Notes under the pieces: model-generated
Databases searched by the model: none
The model's input: the letters and a program-made list of their open reading frames with translations, nothing else
Told to the model about the DNA's origin: nothing
Part shown: positions 51,370 through 59,866 of the stretch, piece after piece
How positions within the stretch are numbered: the first letter of the stretch is position 1
Layout of the letters: each line of letters starts with the position of its first letter
Assembly: GCA_023426145.1 (NCBI GenBank)
Contig: JAFABG010000025.1
Coordinates: 186,001-250,000 of the forward strand
Direction of reading: 5' to 3'
From: Bacteroidota bacterium
GTDB taxonomy: Bacteria > Bacteroidota > Bacteroidia > Bacteroidales > Bacteroidaceae
DNA length: 64,000 bases
Made by a program: the position numbers and the translations under genes

Positions 51370-54336
51370 ATGAATAGAGAGTCCATTCATAAAATCATCA
51401 TATTAGGTTGCTTGTTCTTGCTGATAACCTCTTCAGTAAGTACCGACAAAGGCATCCAAAGCCCAGAGCAATATGCCCAAACTGTGCAGGCGCATTTTGC
51501 GAATGAAGAATGGGATGCTGGCAAAACCATATTAGAAGAAGGGCTAAAAAAATATCCCAACGTATCTGATCTCCAATGGCTAATGGGGAAATATTGGTTT
51601 CATGAGAAAAACTATGATCAATCCCGATTTCATCTATTTAAAGCTATAGAAGATAACTACAACAATGTGAATGCCAAGCAATTATTGGTAAATGTTGAAG
51701 AAATCACTGAAAACTATTCCAGTGCAATCTGTTATGTAAACGAATTATTAGAAGTTAATCCGTATTGGAGAGGGCTTTGGCGAAGAAAAATTGAACTCTA
51801 CCGGAAACAAGGCAATGACGTTGAAGCTGATCGATTATTAAAAAGAATTAATCAGATATATCCCAATGACAGTATTCTGAGAAAAGATTATATCTACAGC
51901 ATGGAGCTGGGATACCAACAAATGAAGAAGAATGGGAACAGAAAAGAAGCCATTGAAACCTTAAATGAATTGATAAAAACGACTCCTACACAGGAACAAT
52001 ACTATTTAGATATTATCAACCTTCATTTACAAGAAGGAAACCAAGAAGCTGCTTTAGGATGGTCGTCTAATGGCTTAGCAGCTATACCAGGTAGTATTAC
52101 GCTTATTAACAAGCGCGTGAGCATTCTAGGCGATTTGGCTCGCTATCCTGAAGCCTTAGTCTTTCTTCGTGCCCAAATGAAGACGAATAACAGCCCTTCC
52201 CTTCGCAACTTATACAACAACTTACTCATGGAAGCCGCACGTTCAGAAAAGCAACGTGATCCTTATGTTTTATATGGCATGGCTTATACCAGCGGTAATA
52301 AAAACAAAGAAGCCTTAGATTACTTACTCAACACTTCTGTAGCAAGAGGATATAATGACGATGCTCTTTTCTACCTGAGAGAAGCCAAAAAGCAATATGG
52401 CAGCACCGATAAAGGTATTCTATATAAAGAATATCTACTCTACAGGCAAATGAATGAAGAGGATTTAGCTTATTCTGCTTTAAAGAAATTATATGATCTA
52501 TACCCAGATGATTATGATATTGGGTTAGCTATGTGCACTCAGCATCTTAAGAAAGCCGACCGACTCATGGAACTGGGATTATACTCTGAAGCATTACCCC
52601 ATATCCTCTTTGTCACTCAAAGAAACATTGAAGGTGAAACTAACATTGCCGCATGGGAAAAAGCCCTAGGATGTTACGTAAATCTTAGACGTTATAAGGA
52701 AGCATTGGCTGCACTTGACACAGTTACTGTTCGAGAGCCAGAATATGAGAATGGGACACAAAAAAGAGCATTTATCCTCGATAAAATGGATAAAACTGAA
52801 GAAGGATTGCAACTATATCTGTCAGCTATCCAAGGAAGCAAAGAGGATGAACGCTTATTCTATATCATCGGGTATGAAGAACTTGCGACTCCCTATATCA
52901 AGAAGTGTATGGAAATGGGGGCAACCAAAAAAGCATATGATATAGCTACGCAATTAGTAACCCTGAATCCATCGAGTGACCTCGGGCTAAGATATGCGAT
53001 CAATTCTGCCGGTTTTCTCGGTAGATACGATAAATTTGAGGAATATACGAAGCAAGGAATCCACTATTACCCAGAGGAGCCTTTCTATCAAGCGAAATTA
53101 GCCACCCTCTATGATCGTGAAAAGAAACATGAGATTGCACTGGCTTCCCTACAGCCTATTCTTCAAAAGTATCCCAGCAATAAGGAGATTGTAGATGCAT
53201 TCTCACAAAGTAGTGAGTATCGTGCACTGGAACTAGCCAAGGCAAAAGAGCCAGAACAAGCTCTTGCTGTGATTGATACAGCTCTTTTATACAATAGCCA
53301 GAGCAAATCTCTTAAATACACGAAGGGCTTGGTCTATGAGACTAACAAACAAGCCGATTCAGCTTATTATTATCAAAAGTTTTATGAGCCCTCTATCATG
53401 GAATATCGCTCTTTTCAACGGCATTTATCCGGTTTAAGGAGCATGATGTTAAAGAATGAAATTGCGCTAACATACTTACGTGCCAGATATGGAGAGGAGG
53501 ACGTGATAACCTCTGTAGCCACCGCTGAATACACTCGAAAAGGAGAAAAGAATACCTACACCGGTAGGTTTAATTATGCCGGAAGAAGCGGATCAGCAAG
53601 TAATGAGCTTTTGGCTGAAGAGCAAACTCCTGGAGGGGTTGGCATACAAGTACAAGGGGAATGGACGCACCGCTTCTCGCCGAAATGGAGTGGTATGATC
53701 AATGCTGCTTATAGTTCTAAATATTTCCCTGAAATAACCGCAAATGCCGCATTGACTCACTATCTGAAGAATGATTGGGAGGTAGGAGTTCGCATAGGAT
53801 ACCGACGAATCACCGCATATAACAAGCATTATAATTGGGATGAGAATTTGTGGCTCAGCAACAATGGTGAAAATGGGTTCGTATTCACCGGATGGGATAA
53901 ATCAAAAACAAATCTGATTACTGTCGGTGGAACCGTTGCAAAAACGATTGATCAGGTTCGCCTCGATGGAAAGGCCGATATGCATTTCTTTAATTCAAAG
54001 ATCTACTATAACGCTCAGATTGGCGCGAAGTATTTCCCATTGGATGATGGCCGAACCAACATTAATGCTACCGCAAGTCTTGGATCGGCGCCCGAAACGG
54101 CTGTACTCGATTATGCCCTTCCCGGATCATTCTCGCACACCAATACCATGGTAGGCTTAGGAGGACAGTATTTGCTAACGCCTAATATATCTATCGGACT
54201 AATGGGAACTTGGAATACATTCTACAGCCAGTCGAATACAATTCGTGGCATAAGCCCTAACCAACCTATAGAGACTATATCAACCCGTTATAAGAACTTA
54301 TACAACATTTATGCGCAGATTTATATTTCATTCTGA
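51370..54336 (+). CDS. TPR protein with C-terminal YaiO-like outer-membrane barrel (PgaA-like)
   Basis: A 988-residue exported protein. The N-terminus has a hydrophobic signal (IIILGCLFLLITSSV). About residues 25-690 are tetratricopeptide repeats (for example QWLMGKYWFHEKNYDQSRFHLFKAI and EQALAVIDTALLYNSQSKSLKYTKGL). Residues about 700-988 are alternating strands of a YaiO-type outer-membrane beta-barrel ending NLYNIYAQIYISF with a terminal Phe. This is the arrangement of PgaA, BcsC and AlgK/AlgE exporters: a periplasmic TPR scaffold plus a pore. It begins 12 bases after the synthase gene and overlaps the next gene by 26 bases. Inferred role: export of the polymer. Confidence 0.87.
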   Translation: MNRESIHKIIILGCLFLLITSSVSTDKGIQSPEQYAQTVQAHFANEEWDAGKTILEEGLKKYPNVSDLQWLMGKYWFHEKNYDQSRFHLFKAIEDNYNNVNAKQLLVNVEEITENYSSAICYVNELLEVNPYWRGLWRRKIELYRKQGNDVEADRLLKRINQIYPNDSILRKDYIYSMELGYQQMKKNGNRKEAIETLNELIKTTPTQEQYYLDIINLHLQEGNQEAALGWSSNGLAAIPGSITLINKRVSILGDLARYPEALVFLRAQMKTNNSPSLRNLYNNLLMEAARSEKQRDPYVLYGMAYTSGNKNKEALDYLLNTSVARGYNDDALFYLREAKKQYGSTDKGILYKEYLLYRQMNEEDLAYSALKKLYDLYPDDYDIGLAMCTQHLKKADRLMELGLYSEALPHILFVTQRNIEGETNIAAWEKALGCYVNLRRYKEALAALDTVTVREPEYENGTQKRAFILDKMDKTEEGLQLYLSAIQGSKEDERLFYIIGYEELATPYIKKCMEMGATKKAYDIATQLVTLNPSSDLGLRYAINSAGFLGRYDKFEEYTKQGIHYYPEEPFYQAKLATLYDREKKHEIALASLQPILQKYPSNKEIVDAFSQSSEYRALELAKAKEPEQALAVIDTALLYNSQSKSLKYTKGLVYETNKQADSAYYYQKFYEPSIMEYRSFQRHLSGLRSMMLKNEIALTYLRARYGEEDVITSVATAEYTRKGEKNTYTGRFNYAGRSGSASNELLAEEQTPGGVGIQVQGEWTHRFSPKWSGMINAAYSSKYFPEITANAALTHYLKNDWEVGVRIGYRRITAYNKHYNWDENLWLSNNGENGFVFTGWDKSKTNLITVGGTVAKTIDQVRLDGKADMHFFNSKIYYNAQIGAKYFPLDDGRTNINATASLGSAPETAVLDYALPGSFSHTNTMVGLGGQYLLTPNISIGLMGTWNTFYSQSNTIRGISPNQPIETISTRYKNLYNIYAQIYISF

Positions 54337-56431
54337 TCATTACACCCCCATCCTGACAGGAATGATTTGTATTTGCCTATTTCTGTCTGGATGTATGCAA
54401 GCACGTACAGAAACATTTGCGTCCAAAGAGGGCTATCTGATTACTACAGCAGATGAACCCACAGCTCAAGACATTCGCTGGGCTAAATATTTGTATAGCC
54501 ATCTTCAGAAACGAGCAAATAGTGAAGATGTAGTCAATTATGGAGTGTCTGATAAAGACATGTGGCACGTCATCATTAAAATGGATCCAGAAGCTGAAAA
54601 TAGCTTTTCAATTGAAAGGCAAGGTAGAGAAGTTAAATTAACCGCTTCAGGCAACAAAGAGATGATCTGGCTCCAATATCAACTCATAAAAAAAATAAGT
54701 AAAGAAGACCCTCGTATTGATGCTTCGGATCTTCCTCCAGCCATAATCAACATAACAGACACCTGCGGAAACTTCGCTTTTGGCTATCAAGCAATATATT
54801 CTCCGAGTGGATTAAATGAAGATTTTTCTGGAGTAGTCGGACTAGACAATTTTGAGAATAGCTGGGGAATATGGGGACACAACTTAAGAAAAGTAATAAA
54901 ATCAAATGTAGAAAGCATTTATGCTACTATAAATGGGGAAAAAAGTGATTCACAGTTTTGCTTCTCATCAGAAGAGCTATACAAGCAGATTGTGAGCTAT
55001 ATCATAGATAATTTTGGAGAGAAAGACCAATCACGATTCGTTATTGCACCTAACGACACTCCCCTTGCCTGTACGTGTGAACTATGTAAAGCCGCAGGGA
55101 ATACAACGAACAATAGCTCGCCAGCAGTTGCAAAATTAATTACTCGGTTAGCCAAACGCTTTCCAAACCATCAATTCTTTACGCTCTCCTATTTATCAAC
55201 CCGGAAAGCTCCACAACCTAAGCTCCCCTCAAATACGGGAGTAATCATTAGCTCTATTGATTTTCCTTTGCAAGCCCTTTCTAGTCAAACAAAACCGAAC
55301 AATCCGTTCATCACTCAATTGGAGCAATGGAAAAAAGTGACTAAGAACATTTACGTATGGGATTATATAAATAATTTCGATGATTATCTAACTCCTTTTC
55401 CAATAGTAAAACTTGCACAACAAAGACTCCAACTATATAAAAGCCTTGGCATAAATGGAGTCTTTTATAACGGAAGTGGTTATAATTACGCTTCATTCGA
55501 TGGAATGAAGACATTTGTATTGTCAGCACTATTAATTAATCCAGAACTCTCAGTAGAAGAATTAATTCGGTTGTATCTTAATCAAGAATACCCTACTTCG
55601 AAGACATCGCTATACAACTATTATTTAAGTCTGGAGAATAGAGCTCTTCAAGATAACCAACTATCACTCTATGGAGGTATCCAAGATGCAGAGAGCACTT
55701 TCCTGAAGCCTGAGGAATTCAACCAGTTCTACGATGAAATGGATCATTTACTTATGCAGGCAAAAGGCCTTGAAAAGAAAAAGCTACATAGACTTCGAAC
55801 CGCTCTATCATTCACTCGCCTTGAATTAAGTCGGAGTCATAGTGCAGATGTATCTAAATCTGAAGAATGGGTAGAAAAATTGAAAGAGCACGAAGCTTTC
55901 CCCGAAATGAAATATTACAATGAGTCGGAAGAAACGATTAGTGGATACATAGCTGAATGGCAACAATATATATCCGAATCGGATTTGTCTAACAACTTAT
56001 TATCAGGAGTTCACCCATCGATCACTCCGCCATGGGAAAATAGTACTAAAGGCTACTCAGTTCTTACAGATGGAATCCACGGCCTACCTAGTAGTTATCA
56101 TTTTGGTTGGCTAATCATTCCCAAAAGCAAATGTACAATTAGCTTGCCTGTGAAGAAAGTAGAAGCATTAGGGACTGGGACTTTGCAACTCAGTTTTCTA
56201 TCACTACCAAGACATAGGATATTCGTTCCACAAAAGGTTGAACTATATAAAGACGGAGTTTTTTATCAAAGTATAGAACCCAAACAAGATCAAAGTAGTG
56301 AAAAGGGACAAATGATCAAGACAAAGACCACAATCAATCTTAATGGGACAGCGCTATTAGAAATAAAATTGATCGGCATTGAGAAAGATAGAGCGCAGAT
56401 GGCATTGGACGAAATAGCCTTCTTACGCTAG
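54311..56431 (+). CDS. DUF4838 lipoprotein (putative glycoside hydrolase)
   Basis: A 706-residue lipoprotein; lipobox LSGC gives C28. An N-terminal alpha-glucuronidase-like domain (ADEPTAQDIRWAKYLYSHLQKR, to about 145) precedes a TIM-barrel-like DUF4838 domain (about 150-430; CELCKAAG, YLSTRKAPQPKLP, IYVWDYINNFDDYLTPFP). The C-terminal part (about 560-706) resembles a beta-sandwich. DUF4838 proteins are found with polysaccharide-processing genes; their activity is unproven. Here it could trim or modify the exported polymer, the job that the deacetylase/hydrolase PgaB has in Pga systems. The ATG lies within the end of the TPR-barrel gene, indicating coupled translation. Confidence 0.82.
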   Translation: MRRFIFHSDHYTPILTGMICICLFLSGCMQARTETFASKEGYLITTADEPTAQDIRWAKYLYSHLQKRANSEDVVNYGVSDKDMWHVIIKMDPEAENSFSIERQGREVKLTASGNKEMIWLQYQLIKKISKEDPRIDASDLPPAIINITDTCGNFAFGYQAIYSPSGLNEDFSGVVGLDNFENSWGIWGHNLRKVIKSNVESIYATINGEKSDSQFCFSSEELYKQIVSYIIDNFGEKDQSRFVIAPNDTPLACTCELCKAAGNTTNNSSPAVAKLITRLAKRFPNHQFFTLSYLSTRKAPQPKLPSNTGVIISSIDFPLQALSSQTKPNNPFITQLEQWKKVTKNIYVWDYINNFDDYLTPFPIVKLAQQRLQLYKSLGINGVFYNGSGYNYASFDGMKTFVLSALLINPELSVEELIRLYLNQEYPTSKTSLYNYYLSLENRALQDNQLSLYGGIQDAESTFLKPEEFNQFYDEMDHLLMQAKGLEKKKLHRLRTALSFTRLELSRSHSADVSKSEEWVEKLKEHEAFPEMKYYNESEETISGYIAEWQQYISESDLSNNLLSGVHPSITPPWENSTKGYSVLTDGIHGLPSSYHFGWLIIPKSKCTISLPVKKVEALGTGTLQLSFLSLPRHRIFVPQKVELYKDGVFYQSIEPKQDQSSEKGQMIKTKTTINLNGTALLEIKLIGIEKDRAQMALDEIAFLR

Positions 56432-56467
56432 ACAACAAAGAATAGTTAATCTCACAAAGTAGAAATC

Positions 56468-56983
56468 ATGAGTAGACATTTATTTTATATTATTCCAGTC
56501 ATAAGCCTTTCACTCTTTTTCACATCATGTAAAAAAGAAGTGCGCCCCACAAGTGTTAGTTTAAAAGATTCAATTCGACATTATTACCCAGTGAAACAAG
56601 GACAGCAACTGGAAATTATGTTCACGCTAACCAACACAGGCAACTCACCATTGGTAATATCGGATATTCAACCGTCATGTGGATGCATTATCGTAGATAA
56701 AAGTTCACACATCATTATCCCGGAAAAAGGAATTAGACAGTTCCATGCCACCTACAATAGCATAAAGAACATTGGCGAGGTGACTCACCGCATCAGAATT
56801 TATGGAAATATAATCCCGAACGGGAAGACAGAGTTAAAGTTTGATGTCAACGTAGTACCAGATGCCGATTACACCCGTGATTACGAAGAACTCTATAGGG
56901 AATATAATGAGAAGAAAGGAATTATAAAGGAACTGGTAGACGGAAAGGAATCTGAAATGGGATATTATGTAGGTAATCCTTAA
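56468..56983 (+). CDS. DUF1573 lipoprotein
   Basis: A 171-residue exported lipoprotein (lipobox FTSC, C21) with an Ig-like, MSP/ASPM-Hydin-type beta sandwich. The family signature is EIMFTLTNTGNSPLVISDIQPSCGCIIVD followed by IRQFHATYNSIKNIGEVTHRI. DUF1573 proteins are abundant in Bacteroidetes envelopes and probably bind partner proteins. It is the last gene of the five-gene operon, 36 bases after the DUF4838 gene. The C-terminal helix is charged. Role in the complex: unknown, perhaps bridging lipoprotein and exporter. Confidence 0.85.
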   Translation: MSRHLFYIIPVISLSLFFTSCKKEVRPTSVSLKDSIRHYYPVKQGQQLEIMFTLTNTGNSPLVISDIQPSCGCIIVDKSSHIIIPEKGIRQFHATYNSIKNIGEVTHRIRIYGNIIPNGKTELKFDVNVVPDADYTRDYEELYREYNEKKGIIKELVDGKESEMGYYVGNP

Positions 56984-57030
56984 TTCATTACTACTAATTA
57001 TCCCATTGTCGATTAGTCATTCATCTTCAC

Positions 57031-57588
57031 TTAAGGATGTAATTCCTTAAATGCATTATTTTCTTCCTGCACATGCTGAATGGTCTGTTTCAATTCGGCG
57101 ATAGGTAAATCATAGCCATACCAACCGGTATAGCAATCCACAACATACCATTTTCCATCAGGAAGAAGCTGGAAATCAACTCGTAAGTCAACTTCAGACT
57201 CTTCATAACCTCCCTCAAAAATTTTATGTGTCGGTTCGTTCAACGTAAAACGAGATACATAGATACCTCCTTCTTCCTGCGTGATACGCTCTTCCTTCAG
57301 CGTTTCACTATCCAGCAAAGGCCATTTTTCTTTGGTGAAAGGAAATGTTTTTTCTGTTTCCCCATCATCACTTAACAAAGTAACCGGCGTTTTCAACGGG
57401 AACTTGATTCGCGTGTACTGGAACGTAGCACTCGACGTAAATTTAGTCAGAAACGATTTAAAGTCTTCCCCATCTTGGGCTGCTTCGCTTTCTGCTTTTC
57501 CCTTTGAGCTATTGCCACAGGAAATAAACGAAACACCTGCCAGTAACAACATGACCATCAAACAGCATGCAAACTTTTTAGCTCTCAT
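57031..57588 (-). CDS. DUF4348 lipoprotein
   Basis: A 185-residue lipoprotein, lipobox FISC with C24, then an acidic low-complexity linker (NSSKGKAESEAAQDGED). The body matches DUF4348 as I recognise it: FKSFLTKFTSSATFQYTRIKFPLKTPV, FPFTKEKWPLLD and GKWYVVDCYTGWYGYDLPI, an NTF2-like cone fold. Cell-envelope location is inferred from the lipobox; function is unknown. It faces the exopolysaccharide operon tail to tail and has its own promoter. Confidence 0.82.
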   Translation of the reverse strand: MRAKKFACCLMVMLLLAGVSFISCGNSSKGKAESEAAQDGEDFKSFLTKFTSSATFQYTRIKFPLKTPVTLLSDDGETEKTFPFTKEKWPLLDSETLKEERITQEEGGIYVSRFTLNEPTHKIFEGGYEESEVDLRVDFQLLPDGKWYVVDCYTGWYGYDLPIAELKQTIQHVQEENNAFKELHP

Positions 57589-57623
57589 AACACAATTAAA
57601 ATTAAGTGTTTAAAATAACGGCG

Positions 57624-57658
57624 CAAAGATAATGACAAGTTCAATATCTTGGTTCAAA
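57624..57658 (-). promoter_or_regulatory. Promoter of the DUF4348 gene
   Basis: Minus-strand TTTG (57655-57658), 23 bases, TATCTTTG (57624-57631), 35 bases before the ATG at 57588. Confidence 0.6.
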
Positions 57659-57699
57659 TTAGGGAAAAATAATTAAAGATGAGAGGAGTAGAAATATAG

Positions 57700-58983
57700 T
57701 TATGTCTTCCTCAAATATTCATAGCCAAAACGACAATACAAACATTTTCGTTGGTCACAGTATTCTTTTCGAAGCTGTATCAAGGCTTGACTATCTGCGG
57801 CAGACTCTACGGGCAACCCCGCATTGCTCCACTCTCGTATAATATGATTATTCTCAGGTTTCATCTCTTCTAAAAAGCGGAACGCACGATCGCACAATTG
57901 AGGAGCTGATTTATGCAAGCCATAAGCATATAGAAAAGGTATTACCGTATTAATCACTAGTAAGTTCTTGGAGTTTTCCCCTAATATTTTATCTTTCAGT
58001 GTAGAAGATCTTCCAAATCGATAGTGTTCTTTCCAATAATTTGAGGTGCGTGTTGAAAGCAATTCATGTAAATCCTTTAACGTCTCTGCTTCCATCATCT
58101 TGGAAAAGAAACTATCCACATGCTGATAAAGATAAGCTAATTGAGCGAGTCTGATATGCGGGAAGTTATCAGGACGAAGCCTCAAAAAACGCCACTGGGA
58201 AGGGTCCATCGTTTGAGATAAATCAAACTTCTTTTGAAGGTAGTGAAATTCTTTTCGAAGCCCCACACCATACTCATCTTCCTCTTCTTTCTTTAGAAAA
58301 GCTTCTCCAAGCAGGCCCGCCTGCCCAAAAAAGAAAGCTTCTATCTGAAACAAGTCATTCCGATGCTTATCGAGGGCACGAAAAGGGAGTTGCTTTGCCC
58401 ACCACTCAAAAGCATCACCATTTAAGCCAAACCCGAAATTACGAGCAATGGTTATAAAAAAAGCATCTTCCCAATTATAATTACAATACTTGAGGCGATC
58501 TGCTATTTGTTTCGACTTTTGTTCCAGCCGCTCAGTTTGAAGCGCAGTTAGCCAAGAATGAATGGTTAATTTTGATAAATGCCCCAACATAAAATAGCAT
58601 GCGGGATATCGATCAGCCTCACAAAGTTCACGATAATGGAGTTTCACATGTTGAGGACAAGTCAACAAGAGTTGTGGAATGGTCTCACCATTGTGCCCTC
58701 TTACTTCAACGTCTGCATCTTCAACAACATGCAAAATAACCGAATCATAAGCTTTATCTTTATCGTGCCCATGACGATACCAGTCGGATGAATGAGTATG
58801 TATTTCAATATTTCCAACCCATAAGACACCTCCTATTTTGAGTTTTGCATTAAAAAAATCAGGCCCAGCGTCAGAATTATGTAATCCGGGATCTAATATT
58901 TCTACAGGTATGCCATCTGTTGTTTGAAGTAATTTGAGAGGAAATAATTTATGTTTCCACGTATAATGAAGTAAATGTTCCAT
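57700..58983 (-). CDS. DUF2851 family protein
   Basis: A 427-residue cytoplasmic protein of the DUF2851 family, common and usually single-copy in Bacteroidetes. Its N-terminal half has LLHYTWKHKLFPLKLLQTTDG, ILDPGLHNSDAGPDFFNAKLKIGG and WVGNIEIHTHSSDWYRHGHDKDKAYDSVILHVV. The arrangement D...(7-15)...E-x-H resembles a PD-(D/E)xK-like nuclease core, but this is my own reading and unproven. The C-terminus carries cysteines (CDQRKCLYCRFGYEYL) that might bind metal. It is divergent from dapB, with promoters almost touching. Confidence 0.83.
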   Translation of the reverse strand: MEHLLHYTWKHKLFPLKLLQTTDGIPVEILDPGLHNSDAGPDFFNAKLKIGGVLWVGNIEIHTHSSDWYRHGHDKDKAYDSVILHVVEDADVEVRGHNGETIPQLLLTCPQHVKLHYRELCEADRYPACYFMLGHLSKLTIHSWLTALQTERLEQKSKQIADRLKYCNYNWEDAFFITIARNFGFGLNGDAFEWWAKQLPFRALDKHRNDLFQIEAFFFGQAGLLGEAFLKKEEEDEYGVGLRKEFHYLQKKFDLSQTMDPSQWRFLRLRPDNFPHIRLAQLAYLYQHVDSFFSKMMEAETLKDLHELLSTRTSNYWKEHYRFGRSSTLKDKILGENSKNLLVINTVIPFLYAYGLHKSAPQLCDRAFRFLEEMKPENNHIIREWSNAGLPVESAADSQALIQLRKEYCDQRKCLYCRFGYEYLRKT

Positions 58984-59008
58984 GTTAACAAGACGTTAAT
59001 GTGCACTG

Positions 59009-59034
59009 CAAATGTAATAAAAATCTTATCTTTG
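59009..59034. promoter_or_regulatory. Divergent -7 boxes for DUF2851 and dapB
   Basis: TACATTTG on the minus strand (59009-59016) serves DUF2851, and TATCTTTG on the plus strand (59027-59034) serves dapB. Only 10 bases separate them, so the two polymerases should exclude each other. Confidence 0.55.
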
Positions 59035-59067
59035 CGACTATTATTTTGAATATTAGTCAAGAAAACA

Positions 59068-59832
59068 ATGAAAATAGCATTAATCGGTTATGGGAAAATG
59101 GGCAAGGAAATTGAGAAAGTTGCCCTTAGTCGCGGACATGAAATTGTCTGCATTATTGATGTTAATAATCAAGCAGACTTCGAATCGGAAGCATTCAAAT
59201 CGGCCGATGTCGCGATTGAGTTTACTAACCCAATGGTGGCCTATAGTAATTACATGAAAGCATTCAACGCTGGTGTGAAATTAGTTTCTGGTAGCACAGG
59301 ATGGATGGCTGAACATGGCGAAGAAATTCAGAAGCTGTGCACAGAAGGTGGTAAAACCCTTTTTTGGTCATCAAACTTCAGCCTTGGAGTGACTATTTTC
59401 TCTGCTGTCAATAAGTATCTAGCCAAATTGATGAATCAATTCACCGATTATGAGGTAAGCATGAACGAAACTCACCATATTCATAAACTAGATGCACCGA
59501 GTGGAACTGCCATCACTTTAGCAGAAGGAATACTTGAAAATATAGACCGGAAAGACAAATGGATTAAAGGAACATTTACAGCGCCCAATGGTGAAATAAG
59601 CGGAACTGTATCTTGTGCGCAAAATGAATTTCCAATAGATTCAATTCGTGAAGGCGAAGTTTTCGGTATTCACACGATACGTTACGAGTCAAATGTAGAT
59701 ACTATCTCTATTACTCACGATGCCAAGAATCGCGGCGGATTTGTACTGGGAGCCGTTTTGGCTGCAGAATACACTGCACAGCACGAAGGCTATTTAGGAA
59801 TGAGTGATTTATTTCCTTTTCTGAACGAATAA
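59068..59832 (+). CDS. dapB: 4-hydroxy-tetrahydrodipicolinate reductase
   Basis: Reduces the product of DapA in the lysine/diaminopimelate pathway, so it feeds both peptidoglycan and protein synthesis. The 254-residue protein has the dinucleotide loop IGYGKMGKEI (6-15), SGSTGW and SSNFSLGV, and the catalytic ETHHIHKLDAPSGTA with H136, H137 and K140. Slightly shorter than the E. coli enzyme, as usual in Bacteroidetes. First in an apparent operon with the two lepB-type genes, 34 bases upstream of the first; the coupling of lysine and signal-peptidase genes is a Bacteroides habit rather than a functional link. Confidence 0.96.
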   Translation: MKIALIGYGKMGKEIEKVALSRGHEIVCIIDVNNQADFESEAFKSADVAIEFTNPMVAYSNYMKAFNAGVKLVSGSTGWMAEHGEEIQKLCTEGGKTLFWSSNFSLGVTIFSAVNKYLAKLMNQFTDYEVSMNETHHIHKLDAPSGTAITLAEGILENIDRKDKWIKGTFTAPNGEISGTVSCAQNEFPIDSIREGEVFGIHTIRYESNVDTISITHDAKNRGGFVLGAVLAAEYTAQHEGYLGMSDLFPFLNE

Positions 59833-59866
59833 GTGTATAGAAACAACAATCAAACAAATATAAATT

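Noticed and set aside
56986..57015. Possible terminator between the DUF1573 and DUF4348 genes
   Set aside because: Only a 6-base ACTAAT/ATTAGT dyad with a long loop and no T tract; too weak to call.
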